Of a DNA stretch of 64,000 bases, positions 46,568 to 56,034 are shown one piece after another. The stretch is taken from NCBI RefSeq assembly GCF_900625095.1, contig NZ_LR130760.1, positions 1,667,455 through 1,731,454 on the forward strand, written 5' to 3'. The translations under genes and the position numbers were made by a program. The stretch comes from Acinetobacter ihumii. Its GTDB lineage: Bacteria; Pseudomonadota; Gammaproteobacteria; Pseudomonadales; Moraxellaceae. Numbering within the stretch: position 1 is the stretch's first letter; each line of letters starts with the position of its first letter. The notes beneath the pieces are model-generated. The model made no database searches and was not told the origin of the DNA. It saw only the letters and a program-made list of their open reading frames with translations.

Positions 46568-48742
46568 TCAGAAACTATATCTTAATGTTAGTGTCGCTTT
46601 ACGTGGATTTCCATAATTCATAGAGTTTGATCCAATACCTTCATAATATTTTTTATCAAAAATATTTTCAATATTCGCCTGAATACCGATATTTTTATCA
46701 ATTTCATAACCTAACATTGCATTTACCAAAACAATCTCATCTTGTGCGATATAGTTCACTCCAGTTCCATCATAAAATTTACTTTTATAACTTAAACCTG
46801 TACCTGCTTTCCACTTGTCTTTTTCATATTTAATAAATAAATTAGAAGTGGTTCTTGAGTTCTTAGTATTTACTTTTTTACCTTGAGATTTTGCCTCAAA
46901 GTTTGCAATTCCAAAATTTATACTCCAGTTATCATTAATTTCCCCATCAGCCTCAAATTCAAATCCTTCACTTTTAACACCATCAATTCCATAATAGGCA
47001 TTTTCATTTGAGTTATTAACTTTCACATTATTGCCTTCAGCATCGTACAAGAGTGAGGCAACATTATCTTGTTGAATTCTAAATATAGACAATGCTGTAT
47101 TTAAACGATCATCGAACCACTGGCTTTTAATACCTGTTTCATACTATTTCCCAATAATGGGGTCTAGATAGCTACCATCCTGTTTTTTATTGTTTTGTGG
47201 CTTAAAAATGTCAGTATAACTGGCATATAGAGAGTGATTATGGACAAAGTCATAAATTACACCAAAATACGGTGTTACTTCATTATTAAATTTACGATTA
47301 CCAGTACCTGTCTCTGTTTCATACTCCCAATTAGAAATACGAACTCCAGTGATTGCCTTTAAATTATCTAAAAATTGAAATTTACCAGCCAAATAAAAAC
47401 CAGTTTGAGTGGTTTGATTTGGATAGCCTGCATAACTATCTGGTTGCCATGGAATATCTTTAATTAAAACTCCAGCACCATTCACGTAACTATAAGGGTG
47501 GGCTAAATAACTTGCCGCTCCACCGCCATAGGATGAGCCACCATATCTGTATTTAGTAGCTTCATTTCTATTCCATGAACCACCAATGATGATTTCCTGA
47601 GGTTGCTTAAATAACATGAAAGGGGCATTAATATAAACATCAACATTATTTTCTTCATTTTCTTGTTCTGCTTTCCAAACAGAAAGATTGTTAAATCCAC
47701 TAGTGTTGGTTATCTTATCAACCTTCCCAGCAGTATATAGAAGTTGAGTATCCATTTCTGTTTGACGTAAGGTATAAGCTACATTTAAATTGACGTCTTT
47801 AAATAAATTATGCTTAATTCCAGCAAAAACCATTGTGTCATCTTGATTCCAATACGTCCAAGGTGCACTTACCGTTGTGCTTCTAGAAAAATTAGTTCGT
47901 GTTCCATCATTATAAAAGGCTGGAGTTCCCCCCCAACGTACACCAGAACGATTTAATTCTTGATAAGTTGCACATAGATATGCATTTGTTTTATCACTAA
48001 TATCCCAGTCTAATGTCCCATAAATCACATTACGCTCTTTTTCATAATGATCCATAAATGAATTTTCATCAGAATACTTAATATATGTACGACCCCGCAA
48101 GGAACCATCATTATTTAAGGGTGCGGATAAATCTGCTGAAGTTGAATATGCATCCCATGAACCATAAGAAACATTTAATTTCCCAGTAAAATCTTTACTA
48201 TTTGCACGCTTACGGACTAAATTCGTTGCCATAGCAGGATTTCCTGCTCCAGTAGTTAATCCATTTGCTCCTTTAATAATTTCAACATGATCGTAAATCC
48301 CTAAATCCAAATCATTTGAGCCCATATTTGTAGTGGTTGGCATACCATCAATTAAATAGTAATCGACTTGAAAACCACGTGCAAAAACAGATTGACGTTC
48401 ATCAGTACGAGGAGTAGATACACCTGTAACAATATTAAAAACATCCTGCAAGGACGTTAGATTGCGGTCTTCCAGATATTCTTGGGTTAGAACTTTGATA
48501 GATTGAGGTGTTTCTCGCAAAGATAGATTTAATTTGGTCGATGTGTTCGTCGTTTTAGCAGCATAGCTACCACTCCCCTCAGTTATATTACTATGATCAT
48601 TAGCTTGTACAGTGATTTGCGCCAACTGTTGTACCTGAACATTTTCAGATTGGTCTTCAGCATAAATCATCGAAGAAGCAATCATTGTCATAGCAACAAC
48701 AAGAGGGTGGACTTTAAACACTTCAAAATTTGCATAAAACAT
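46568..48742 (-). pseudogene. TonB-dependent siderophore receptor broken by an in-frame amber codon
   Basis: Full reading of about 725 codons encodes a FpvA/FoxA-type outer membrane receptor: signal peptide, plug domain (RETPQSIKVLTQEYLED, GNPAMATNLVRKR) and a 22-strand barrel ending in TLRYSF with terminal Phe. One TAG at 47144-47146 interrupts it in the same frame, in the context PIIGK-stop-YETGIK where receptors usually have a Gln, so CAG to TAG is the simplest history. The 532-aa N-terminal product lacks the last barrel strands and should not fold. Everything else is intact, implying recent loss, a sequencing error or suppression. A Fur box lies upstream. Confidence 0.85.
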
Positions 48743-48845
48743 GAGAAGAATTCCTACAAATATGTTTATGTGCCATAGATGGCACCAAAATAATTAAGAA
48801 AGTAAAGAAAACAGACTGCAAAAAATTATTAACAAAAAAACTATT

Positions 48846-48864
48846 GCTAATGATAATTGTTTTC
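48846..48864. promoter_or_regulatory. Fur box upstream of the receptor pseudogene
   Basis: GCTAATGATAATTGTTTTC matches the 19-bp Fur consensus GATAATGATAATCATTATC at 15 of 19 positions by direct comparison. About 100 nt upstream of the receptor start, it implies iron-repressed expression. Confidence 0.65.
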
Positions 48865-48945
48865 ATTATTTATTCAATTAACAACAATGGATTATACTTA
48901 TGATTTATTCTTATATAAGATATTGATTAGTATATTTTTTGTTTA

Positions 48946-49827
48946 TTAATGCACTTCAAATTCTGCTTGTGCGGGATTAAATTTCCATGTTCGAATAATT
49001 CGTAATTCGGAAATATCTTTCATTGCTGCATCAAAACGACCAAATGGTGCGCCACGGCGTACCGATGCTTTGGCTGCTTCATCTAATACAGGATGCCCTG
49101 AGCTTTCAATCAAGCGGATGGCACGAATCCCCCCTTGCATATTCAAAACCACCATTAGCCGAACCTCACCAGCTAAATTTTGCCGTTTAGCTTCATCGGG
49201 ATAATAACGGTTGCCATAAAGTTCCACTTTATCTCGAAATTTATTTAAATAAGCTGCTGATGCATCTTGTTTGGCTTGTATGCCATCGACCGTCTTAATT
49301 CGTTGCTGACGACTAAAATTCTGCTGCCGCTGTAAATATTGCGCTTCAATACTGGCCACCATGGCTGCTTTGGCCTGAAACTGGCTTTGCAAATCGTCCT
49401 GTGCTTTTTTTCGCTGATTTTCTTCGGCTTGCTTTTGCCAACTTAAAACCGTCATCAACACTTTTTCTTCAAATTTTAGTTCACGTTGTTGCTGAATATG
49501 ATCCAGTGTTTGTGTTGCAGACTCACCTGCACTTTGCTCAGGCATGGCTTTTGGCATATCACTTGACATGCGATGGGCTTGATGGAATTTCCCTGAACCT
49601 TTTTGATCGGATTGTGCCAAGAAATCAGCGTGTTCAATTTTATCTGAACTTGGACGAATCGCGATCGCAATTTCTTTGGTGGCAGTATCAGAAGGTGCAG
49701 GCATGGCAAAGTGAATCAGTAAAATAAAAATATGTAAAGCAGCGGCAATGACAACAGCCGACAATAAGATTGAATCCTGCCACCAGTATCGCCCGACTGG
49801 TAAATATGCTAGATTTTTTTTAAACAT
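48946..49827 (-). CDS. TonB-family energy transducer
   Basis: Protein of 293 aa: short cytoplasmic N-terminus, one TM helix (about 20-42), a long Gln/Lys-rich periplasmic linker (about 60-200) with no Pro-rich tract, and a C-terminal TonB domain (YYPDEAKRQNLAGEVRLMVVLN, IRTWKFNPAQ). It would link the proton gradient to outer membrane receptors. Start ATG MFKKN is preferred to a TTG three codons upstream. exbB and exbD are not adjacent, and the neighbouring receptor is broken. The coiled, Gln-rich linker is also like TolA. Confidence 0.82.
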   Translation of the reverse strand: MFKKNLAYLPVGRYWWQDSILLSAVVIAAALHIFILLIHFAMPAPSDTATKEIAIAIRPSSDKIEHADFLAQSDQKGSGKFHQAHRMSSDMPKAMPEQSAGESATQTLDHIQQQRELKFEEKVLMTVLSWQKQAEENQRKKAQDDLQSQFQAKAAMVASIEAQYLQRQQNFSRQQRIKTVDGIQAKQDASAAYLNKFRDKVELYGNRYYPDEAKRQNLAGEVRLMVVLNMQGGIRAIRLIESSGHPVLDEAAKASVRRGAPFGRFDAAMKDISELRIIRTWKFNPAQAEFEVH

Positions 49828-50065
49828 GACGTTCAACTAACAAAATATTGCATCCCCACCTGAAAAATCAGGATAAAATAAAACCATCTTTCATTTTTTA
49901 AATAAAGCGTGATCCACTTCAAAGCCAATAATAACGAGGCTTGAAGTTTTAAAAATGTAGCAATTAATTTTGTTAAACTGCAACCTATAAACTCAATTAT
50001 TTTAATTGTTTTGCAAAATATTGTGGTGTCGCAATCAAATTAAAACGTATTTTTGGATAGGCATT

Positions 50066-50749
50066 ATGTCAACACTACTTTCATCCATTTCTAAAGGCAT
50101 ACGCCGAGCTTATGAAAAAGCTGAAGGGTTTATTGAGGAAGAACGTGAAATTCCGATTTCTCAGGTCTTTTTAAACGCAACTTTTAAGCGTTATGTGACC
50201 GATAATCTAAGTTTTTTAGATGATTTACACGCCGACGTTTATGATGACTGGCTACGTTTATATGCCACTTTAGGTTTTAAAGGATTGAATACGACACTTT
50301 CGGTCGATTTAAAATTGATTCAGATGGAACTGAATAAAGATATTCAGCTTTTGGTGTTTGAACAAATCAGTGATACACAAGTGGTTGAAGCCAAATTTAA
50401 GAATGCTCTTCAAAAAATTGGTTTTAATGCTTATGTGTTTTTCTACCATAAAATTCTACATAAAGACCCACTTGGCCCAATTTTGCAGCGCTTTGATGTT
50501 GTAGAGGTTAAAGACGAATTGCTCTTTCTCGACCTCAATCGTTGGTTAGGCAAAAGTCGCAGTATTATCGACACTCTCGCCAAAGTCCATGTCAATCATG
50601 CACAATTAAGAGAAGCTGAGTTGGTCATTTTGGGTAATGTGAATCTTTTGGCGCTGTTTAATAAGTCACGCGATGAGGATGATGACGCAGAGCAAGAGCT
50701 TGAACTGGCTGAAACAACCGTGACCCCAATTCAGCAAAAGAAAAAGTGA
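50066..50749 (+). CDS. Conserved protein of unknown function
   Basis: Protein of 227 aa from MSTLLSSISKG, chosen because GGATAGG precedes it. No signal peptide or TM helix is evident. The N-terminal 30 residues are amphipathic and basic (SKGIRRAYEKAEGF), the middle is mixed alpha/beta, and the last 25 residues are acidic then Lys-rich (DEDDDAEQELELAE). I do not recognise the family. It stands alone between the TonB-like gene and a DUF3108 gene. Confidence 0.75.
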   Translation: MSTLLSSISKGIRRAYEKAEGFIEEEREIPISQVFLNATFKRYVTDNLSFLDDLHADVYDDWLRLYATLGFKGLNTTLSVDLKLIQMELNKDIQLLVFEQISDTQVVEAKFKNALQKIGFNAYVFFYHKILHKDPLGPILQRFDVVEVKDELLFLDLNRWLGKSRSIIDTLAKVHVNHAQLREAELVILGNVNLLALFNKSRDEDDDAEQELELAETTVTPIQQKKK

Positions 50750-50915
50750 TCATTGCCTTTATTTGTAAAGAAAGATATTAAATATCAACATAATGAAACA
50801 CTGCACCCGAAAAAACTGCATTTTTCTTCATGTTAAAATAGCATAATCTTTGTACTTGAATGAGTAGATTTAATTGGTCATTCGCCTTTTTACTCCCAAC
50901 CTTAGGAATTTTCTT

Positions 50916-51632
50916 ATGGCGCACCGTGTAACGAAAACCATGACTTTGGCAGCCAGCCTAACGACTGCCCTGCTGTTCGCAGGGTTCTCGACTCATACGC
51001 TAGCTATGAGTCCATTTCAGGCCAGCTATCAATTTTCTTATAATGGCAAAAATTTGGGTTCAGGTACTCGCACCCTTAGCCAACAAGGCAACAACTGGAC
51101 TTATAATTTTTCTGCCAAAGCGGGAGCCATTGCTTCTGCCAGTGAAATCAGTAAATTTAGTTTAAATAACGGGCAAATTACATCACAGCAGTTTAATCGA
51201 AGCAGTAAAATTCTGGTGCATAACAACACGATGAATATCAATTTCAATCCTGCCAGCAAAACCATTAACACGCAAAAGGATGATCGCAAACGTTCCTTCG
51301 CATGGAAAGCGGGTGTGCTCGATGAATTAAATGCGGAATTACAAATTCGTGAAGATTTAAAAGGTTCAGGCATTAAATCTACCTATCCAATTGCCGATGC
51401 TAAAGGCATTGATATGCGTCGCTTTGTGAAACAGGGCACGGAAAATGTCAAAACACCACACGGTACTTTTAGTACAGTTAAAGTCATTATTCAATATGAT
51501 AATAAGCCCGGACGCAGTACCACGTTCTGGTTAGCACCGAAACTGGATTATTTACCAGTCAAAGTCAGCCATGTCGACGAAAAAACCTCATATGGTCTTT
51601 TATTAACAGGCTATTCAGGTAAAACCAATTAA
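50916..51632 (+). CDS. DUF3108 periplasmic protein
   Basis: Secreted protein of 238 aa with signal peptide (MAHRVTKTMTLAASLTTALL, cleavage likely near THTLA). The mature part opens FQASYQFSYNGKNLGSGTRTL, typical of DUF3108 beta-sandwich proteins. Start is set by AGGA 8 nt upstream; a start 42 nt earlier would precede the signal peptide. Function unknown; the family resembles envelope lipid-handling folds. Confidence 0.82.
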   Translation: MAHRVTKTMTLAASLTTALLFAGFSTHTLAMSPFQASYQFSYNGKNLGSGTRTLSQQGNNWTYNFSAKAGAIASASEISKFSLNNGQITSQQFNRSSKILVHNNTMNINFNPASKTINTQKDDRKRSFAWKAGVLDELNAELQIREDLKGSGIKSTYPIADAKGIDMRRFVKQGTENVKTPHGTFSTVKVIIQYDNKPGRSTTFWLAPKLDYLPVKVSHVDEKTSYGLLLTGYSGKTN

Positions 51633-51656
51633 GTGATTGACACTTTATGGTTATAG

Positions 51657-52340
<684 letters not shown>

Positions 52341-52366
52341 TTTTTCAAAAATGCGCTATATTTTTT

Positions 52367-52390
52367 AAAAAGCACTTCGGTGCTTTTTTT
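52367..52390 (+). terminator. Intrinsic terminator after xpt
   Basis: Stem AAAAAGCAC/GTGCTTTTT with a stable TTCG tetraloop and following T run, 27 nt after the xpt stop. Confidence 0.92.
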
Positions 52391-52527
52391 ATTTTCTTCA
52401 AAATGGTTTTCCCCCAACCAAATAGTCACTTTTGTAGTTTATTCTGATCATTCATTTACAACTGCGCTAAACTATTTTTATGCAATTCAGATAAACTGTT
52501 TCCAAGAAAAATAGGATCTTGCATTAC

Positions 52528-52902
52528 ATGAGTAAAGCACAAAAAGAAATGGAAGCTGCTGTTGTATGCCCAAAATGTGGATCAACTGAGCTGGAAAAAC
52601 GCAATCACGAGCAAGTTTTGCAAAAAGCAGGTGGCGTATTGCTAACCTCTGCCGGTGCAGCCGCAGGCACGGTCGGTGGTGCAGCCTCTGGGGCTTCTAT
52701 TGGAGCCGCAATTGGCACGGTGGCTGGACCGTTGGGTGTTATTGTCGGAGGTACAGTGGGGACTTTTGTAGGAGCAATCAGCGTTGGCGTCACAGGCGGC
52801 TTCTTAGGCAATCGTTTTGGAAAAAAAGCAGGCATTGTAATAGACCGAAATATTTTTCAGGACTATAAATGCCTTAAATGTGGTTATCGTTTCAAACAAT
52901 AA
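52528..52902 (+). CDS. Small protein with split zinc ribbon and glycine-zipper core
   Basis: Protein of 124 aa. Cys14/Cys17 in VVCPKCGSTE near the N-terminus and Cys115/Cys118 in YKCLKCGYRF near the C-terminus form two zinc-knuckle halves. Between them, residues 35-95 are a long Gly/Ala-rich segment with GxxxG repeats, a glycine-zipper likely to enter a membrane as a hairpin. Both ends would then face the same side and could share one zinc. Function unknown. The ATG is chosen over a TTG nine bases upstream because AGGA is too near the latter. Confidence 0.8.
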   Translation: MSKAQKEMEAAVVCPKCGSTELEKRNHEQVLQKAGGVLLTSAGAAAGTVGGAASGASIGAAIGTVAGPLGVIVGGTVGTFVGAISVGVTGGFLGNRFGKKAGIVIDRNIFQDYKCLKCGYRFKQ

Positions 52903-52939
52903 ACTGAAATTAACCCAGAAGCAGTCACATCAAATCATG

Positions 52940-52981
52940 AAATGCGTTTGGTTCTGTATGGCAGTTCCAAGCGCATTTTTT
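52940..52981 (+). terminator. Intrinsic terminator between the zinc-ribbon gene and wrbA
   Basis: Stem AAATGCGTTTGG/CCAAGCGCATTT (12 bp, one G-T wobble) with a 15-nt loop and six T. Serves the plus-strand gene; the opposite strand lacks a clear T run. Confidence 0.78.
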
Positions 52982-52985
52982 AGAC

Positions 52986-53576
52986 TTAGACTAATTTTTT
53001 TACCAGTTTAGCCAAACGTTTGCCCATTGCTTCGCAAAGGGTTTTTTCATCCTGACTCAACTGTTGGTCATGTCTCGGACCACTGACATGACTTGCGCCA
53101 TACGGTGTGCCGCCTGTTTTGGTATTAGACAAGGCAGGAATTGAATTAGGCAATCCCAAAATCATCATGCCATGATGAAATAACGGCGGTAACATAGTCA
53201 GTAAGGTACTTTCCTGTCCGCCATGCATTGAACCTGATGTGGTAAATACACAGGCAGGTTTATCATGTAATGCCCCATTCAGCCACAAACTGGTGGTCTG
53301 ATCCCAAAAATATTTCATTTCACTGGCCATGTTGCCAAAACGGGTCGGCGAACCTAAGGCTAAGCCTGCACAATTGGCAAGATCATCCAGCGTACAATAA
53401 ATATCACCCTCTTGCGGAATACTTGCTTCAGCTTGCTTAACTACTGTGGCTAATTGGGGAACCGTGCGAATTTTGACTGCAATGCCTGTTGCTTCAATTC
53501 CGTTGGCAATCAGATGCGCCATATGTTTGGTCGATCCATATTTACTGTAATAAAGAACAAGGATATAAGGTTGCAT
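52986..53576 (-). CDS. wrbA: WrbA-like NAD(P)H:quinone oxidoreductase
   Basis: Flavodoxin-fold protein of 196 aa. The FMN phosphate loop YSKYGSTKHMA and SPTRFGNMASEMKYFWDQT are typical of WrbA, which reduces quinones by two electrons to avoid radical formation. Length matches E. coli WrbA (198 aa). Convergent with the preceding gene, divergent from yihY. Confidence 0.88.
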   Translation of the reverse strand: MQPYILVLYYSKYGSTKHMAHLIANGIEATGIAVKIRTVPQLATVVKQAEASIPQEGDIYCTLDDLANCAGLALGSPTRFGNMASEMKYFWDQTTSLWLNGALHDKPACVFTTSGSMHGGQESTLLTMLPPLFHHGMMILGLPNSIPALSNTKTGGTPYGASHVSGPRHDQQLSQDEKTLCEAMGKRLAKLVKKLV

Positions 53577-53685
53577 GTCAGGCTAAATCAGTTTGTTAAA
53601 ACAAAACTATACGATATTTGCAGCATTTTTTGGTTAAGCTTTGTTTTAATAAGCGAAAAAGATTAAGAAAAGAGACTTTATTTAT

Positions 53686-54930
53686 ATGTTGAATTTTTTA
53701 AAAAAATTACCTTTTTACGATAAAACATGGTTTCAGTTTATTCTCTTTGTTCTACGTCGTTTTGAAGCAGATCGTTGCCGTGAACATGCAGGAGCATTAA
53801 CTTACACCACCTTGTTTGCGGTCGTTCCCATGTTAACCGTTTTTCTGGTGATTATCTCCTCAATCAAAGCACTTGAACCTGCCCGACAACAATTACAACA
53901 ACTGATTTATAGCAATTTCCTTCCTAAAAGTACCATTGCATTTGACCGCATTCTTAATTCATTCACGGACAAATCCAGCAATCTTACGGTCATTGGTATT
54001 TTATTTCTGTTTGTGACTACGGTGATGATGCTAAGTACCATCGAAACCGCCTTTAACCGTATTTGGCGAGTGAGGGAAACGCGTGGTGGTATTGTTGGGT
54101 TTATGCGTTATTGGACCATTATCTCTTTAGGTCCAATTATTTTGGGTAGTGCTTTTGTACTGTCATCCACAGTCGCGTCCATGAATATTTTGAGTAATAA
54201 TTTTGCTGGCTATGAGCTAAATGGCGCGTTTATTTTGTGGCTGATTTCTTTTGGTTTAACCATCTTAGGTTTTTTCTTTTTATATTGGACCATTCCTAAT
54301 CGAACGGTACCACTCTATTCGGCAGCCATTGCAGCTTGTTTTAGTGCCACACTGTTTGAACTGCTTAAAAATATCTTTAGCTTTATTATGTCGAACTTTA
54401 CCAGTTACGAGCTGGTGTATGGTGCTTTTGCTGCCATTCCAATTTTTCTACTTTGGGTATTTTTGTCATGGAATATTGTGCTGCTTGGCGTTGAGGTCAG
54501 TTACGCCTTAACCGCTTTTCATTCAGAAAAAATCCAGACGCGTCATCCTGTCCTCATGTTGCTTGATGTGCTGGAATTGTTTTATAAAAAGCAAAAACTG
54601 GGTGAAAGTGTCACCGATTTGGAAGCACTGGATATTTTAGGACGTGGTGAAATTGGACGTTGGCCGAGCTACGTGGAAATGCTGGAAAAACAAAATCTGA
54701 TTAAACGCACCGACAAAGATGAATATGTGCTGGTGCGCAATCTATCTCAGGTTGATTTCTGGTCTTTTTTCACAGCACTTCCCTTTCCCTTGCCACGCCG
54801 TCAGGATGTCGGCAATGTCCATCAAGATGATGAATGGATGCAAAAGCTTGGGCCAGCATTGATTGAAGCTGATGACTATCTGGCAGCCAAACTGGCCATT
54901 CCACTTTCTACTATTTTTGAAGATCAATAA
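53686..54930 (+). CDS. YihY/BrkB-family inner membrane protein
   Basis: Protein of 414 aa with six TM helices in the first 285 residues (ALTYTTLFAVVPMLTVFLVIISS onward), the signature region of the YihY/BrkB family once misnamed RNase BN. The C-terminal 120 residues are soluble and resemble a winged-helix domain (LDILGRGEIGRWPSYVEMLEKQNLI). Transport or structural role unknown. Confidence 0.87.
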   Translation: MLNFLKKLPFYDKTWFQFILFVLRRFEADRCREHAGALTYTTLFAVVPMLTVFLVIISSIKALEPARQQLQQLIYSNFLPKSTIAFDRILNSFTDKSSNLTVIGILFLFVTTVMMLSTIETAFNRIWRVRETRGGIVGFMRYWTIISLGPIILGSAFVLSSTVASMNILSNNFAGYELNGAFILWLISFGLTILGFFFLYWTIPNRTVPLYSAAIAACFSATLFELLKNIFSFIMSNFTSYELVYGAFAAIPIFLLWVFLSWNIVLLGVEVSYALTAFHSEKIQTRHPVLMLLDVLELFYKKQKLGESVTDLEALDILGRGEIGRWPSYVEMLEKQNLIKRTDKDEYVLVRNLSQVDFWSFFTALPFPLPRRQDVGNVHQDDEWMQKLGPALIEADDYLAAKLAIPLSTIFEDQ

Positions 54931-54936
54931 AGTGTA

Positions 54937-54974
54937 TTGAAGATACCAGCAAACTTAGAGACTGGTATCTTCAA
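54937..54974. terminator. Hairpin between convergent yihY-like and lysR genes
   Basis: Perfect 13-bp stem TTGAAGATACCAG/CTGGTATCTTCAA with a 12-nt loop. No strong T run follows, so it may act as a weak terminator or 3' end stabiliser. Confidence 0.5.
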
Positions 54975-55006
54975 AAATAATGCATTTGGCATTCATAAAT
55001 GCCCCA

Positions 55007-55903
55007 CTAATCCAAAGTCTTAACCAAAGACTGAATCAAACTGGAAAAATTAATTGCTGCTTGTGAATGTGTATTGCGCCGATAAGCTAATGAAAATCCG
55101 ACAGCAGGTTTAGGTTCTGCCACATCCAGATACTGAACGCCTTTAATTCCTAATTGCATGGCCGAAACAGGCACCAGTGATACGCCTAGATTTGCAGCCA
55201 CCAAAGATACGATTGATAAAATTTGTGGCGCATTTTGTCCAATCTTGGGTTCCAAACCATGACTACGACAAGCCTGTAACACAGCATCATGTAAACCCGC
55301 ACTGACTGAACGTGGTGCCATAATAAAATTTTCGTGCTTTAAGGTTTGCAGTTGAATCGCAATATCCTTTTCAATAACACGTTCCAATGGCATAACCACC
55401 ACCAAAGGTTCATTCATTAAGGTCAAAATATGTAAATCGGCAGGAATATGTTGTGGTGGACGAATCAAGGCAATATCAAGCTGATCATTGAGCAACCGAT
55501 CAATCAGTAGCAAAGAATTCCCTTCTTCGAGTCGCAATTGTATTTTGGGATACTGCTGCTGAAATAAGCGAACACTGTGCGGCAATACAGGATTTAGCAT
55601 GGCTGTGCCTGTAAAGCCAAGGCGTAATTGACCCAACTCACCATTGGCAACCTGCTGCGCAAGGTTTACGGCGTCATCTACACGTTGCTGGATGGACTGA
55701 ACTGCATTCAAAAATGCTTCCCCGGCGGGTGTTAAATCTGCACCATGTGCTGAACGAAAAAACAGTTCAGTGCCAATTTCATCTTCTAAATGTTTAATTT
55801 GCATACTGAGTGGCGGCTGACTAATCCCAAGTCGCTGTGCTGCACGAGTAAAACTTTTTTCATCAGCAACCACTAAGAAATAGCGAATATGACGTAGTTC
55901 CAT
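55007..55903 (-). CDS. LysR-family transcriptional regulator
   Basis: Regulator of 298 aa with N-terminal winged HTH (MELRHIRYFLVVADEKSFTRAAQRLGISQPPLS) and a C-terminal effector-binding domain. The start MELRHIRYF is the standard one; the longer reading adds 14 residues. The HcaR/BenM-like subgroup often senses aromatic acids. Divergent from an MFS transporter gene, which it probably controls. Confidence 0.92.
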   Translation of the reverse strand: MELRHIRYFLVVADEKSFTRAAQRLGISQPPLSMQIKHLEDEIGTELFFRSAHGADLTPAGEAFLNAVQSIQQRVDDAVNLAQQVANGELGQLRLGFTGTAMLNPVLPHSVRLFQQQYPKIQLRLEEGNSLLLIDRLLNDQLDIALIRPPQHIPADLHILTLMNEPLVVVMPLERVIEKDIAIQLQTLKHENFIMAPRSVSAGLHDAVLQACRSHGLEPKIGQNAPQILSIVSLVAANLGVSLVPVSAMQLGIKGVQYLDVAEPKPAVGFSLAYRRNTHSQAAINFSSLIQSLVKTLD

Positions 55904-55923
55904 ATATAAAACATATAGAGATT

Positions 55924-55950
55924 GATATTTATATATATTAGACAAATATC
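55924..55950. promoter_or_regulatory. Inverted repeat in the lysR-MFS divergent region
   Basis: GATATTT-N13-AAATATC, a perfect 7-bp dyad about 20 nt from the lysR start. Place and symmetry fit a LysR-type operator, though AT-rich DNA can produce such dyads by chance. Confidence 0.4.
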
Positions 55951-56034
55951 GACTCGATTGCTAATCTATATCCGTTGGCAGAAGGCAAGCACTGCCAACA
56001 AACTCCCTCCTTTTAAAAAATTCTGGTTTATTTC

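Noticed and set aside
46568..47092. Separate CDS for the C-terminal receptor fragment
   Set aside because: It is in the same frame as the gene upstream, separated by one TAG, and lacks signal peptide and plug; it is the tail of the pseudogene.
48946..49827. TolA instead of TonB
   Set aside because: The linker is TolA-like in composition, but the C-terminal YYPDEAKRQNLAGEVRLMVVLN pattern fits TonB, and no tolQ/R/B or pal is nearby.
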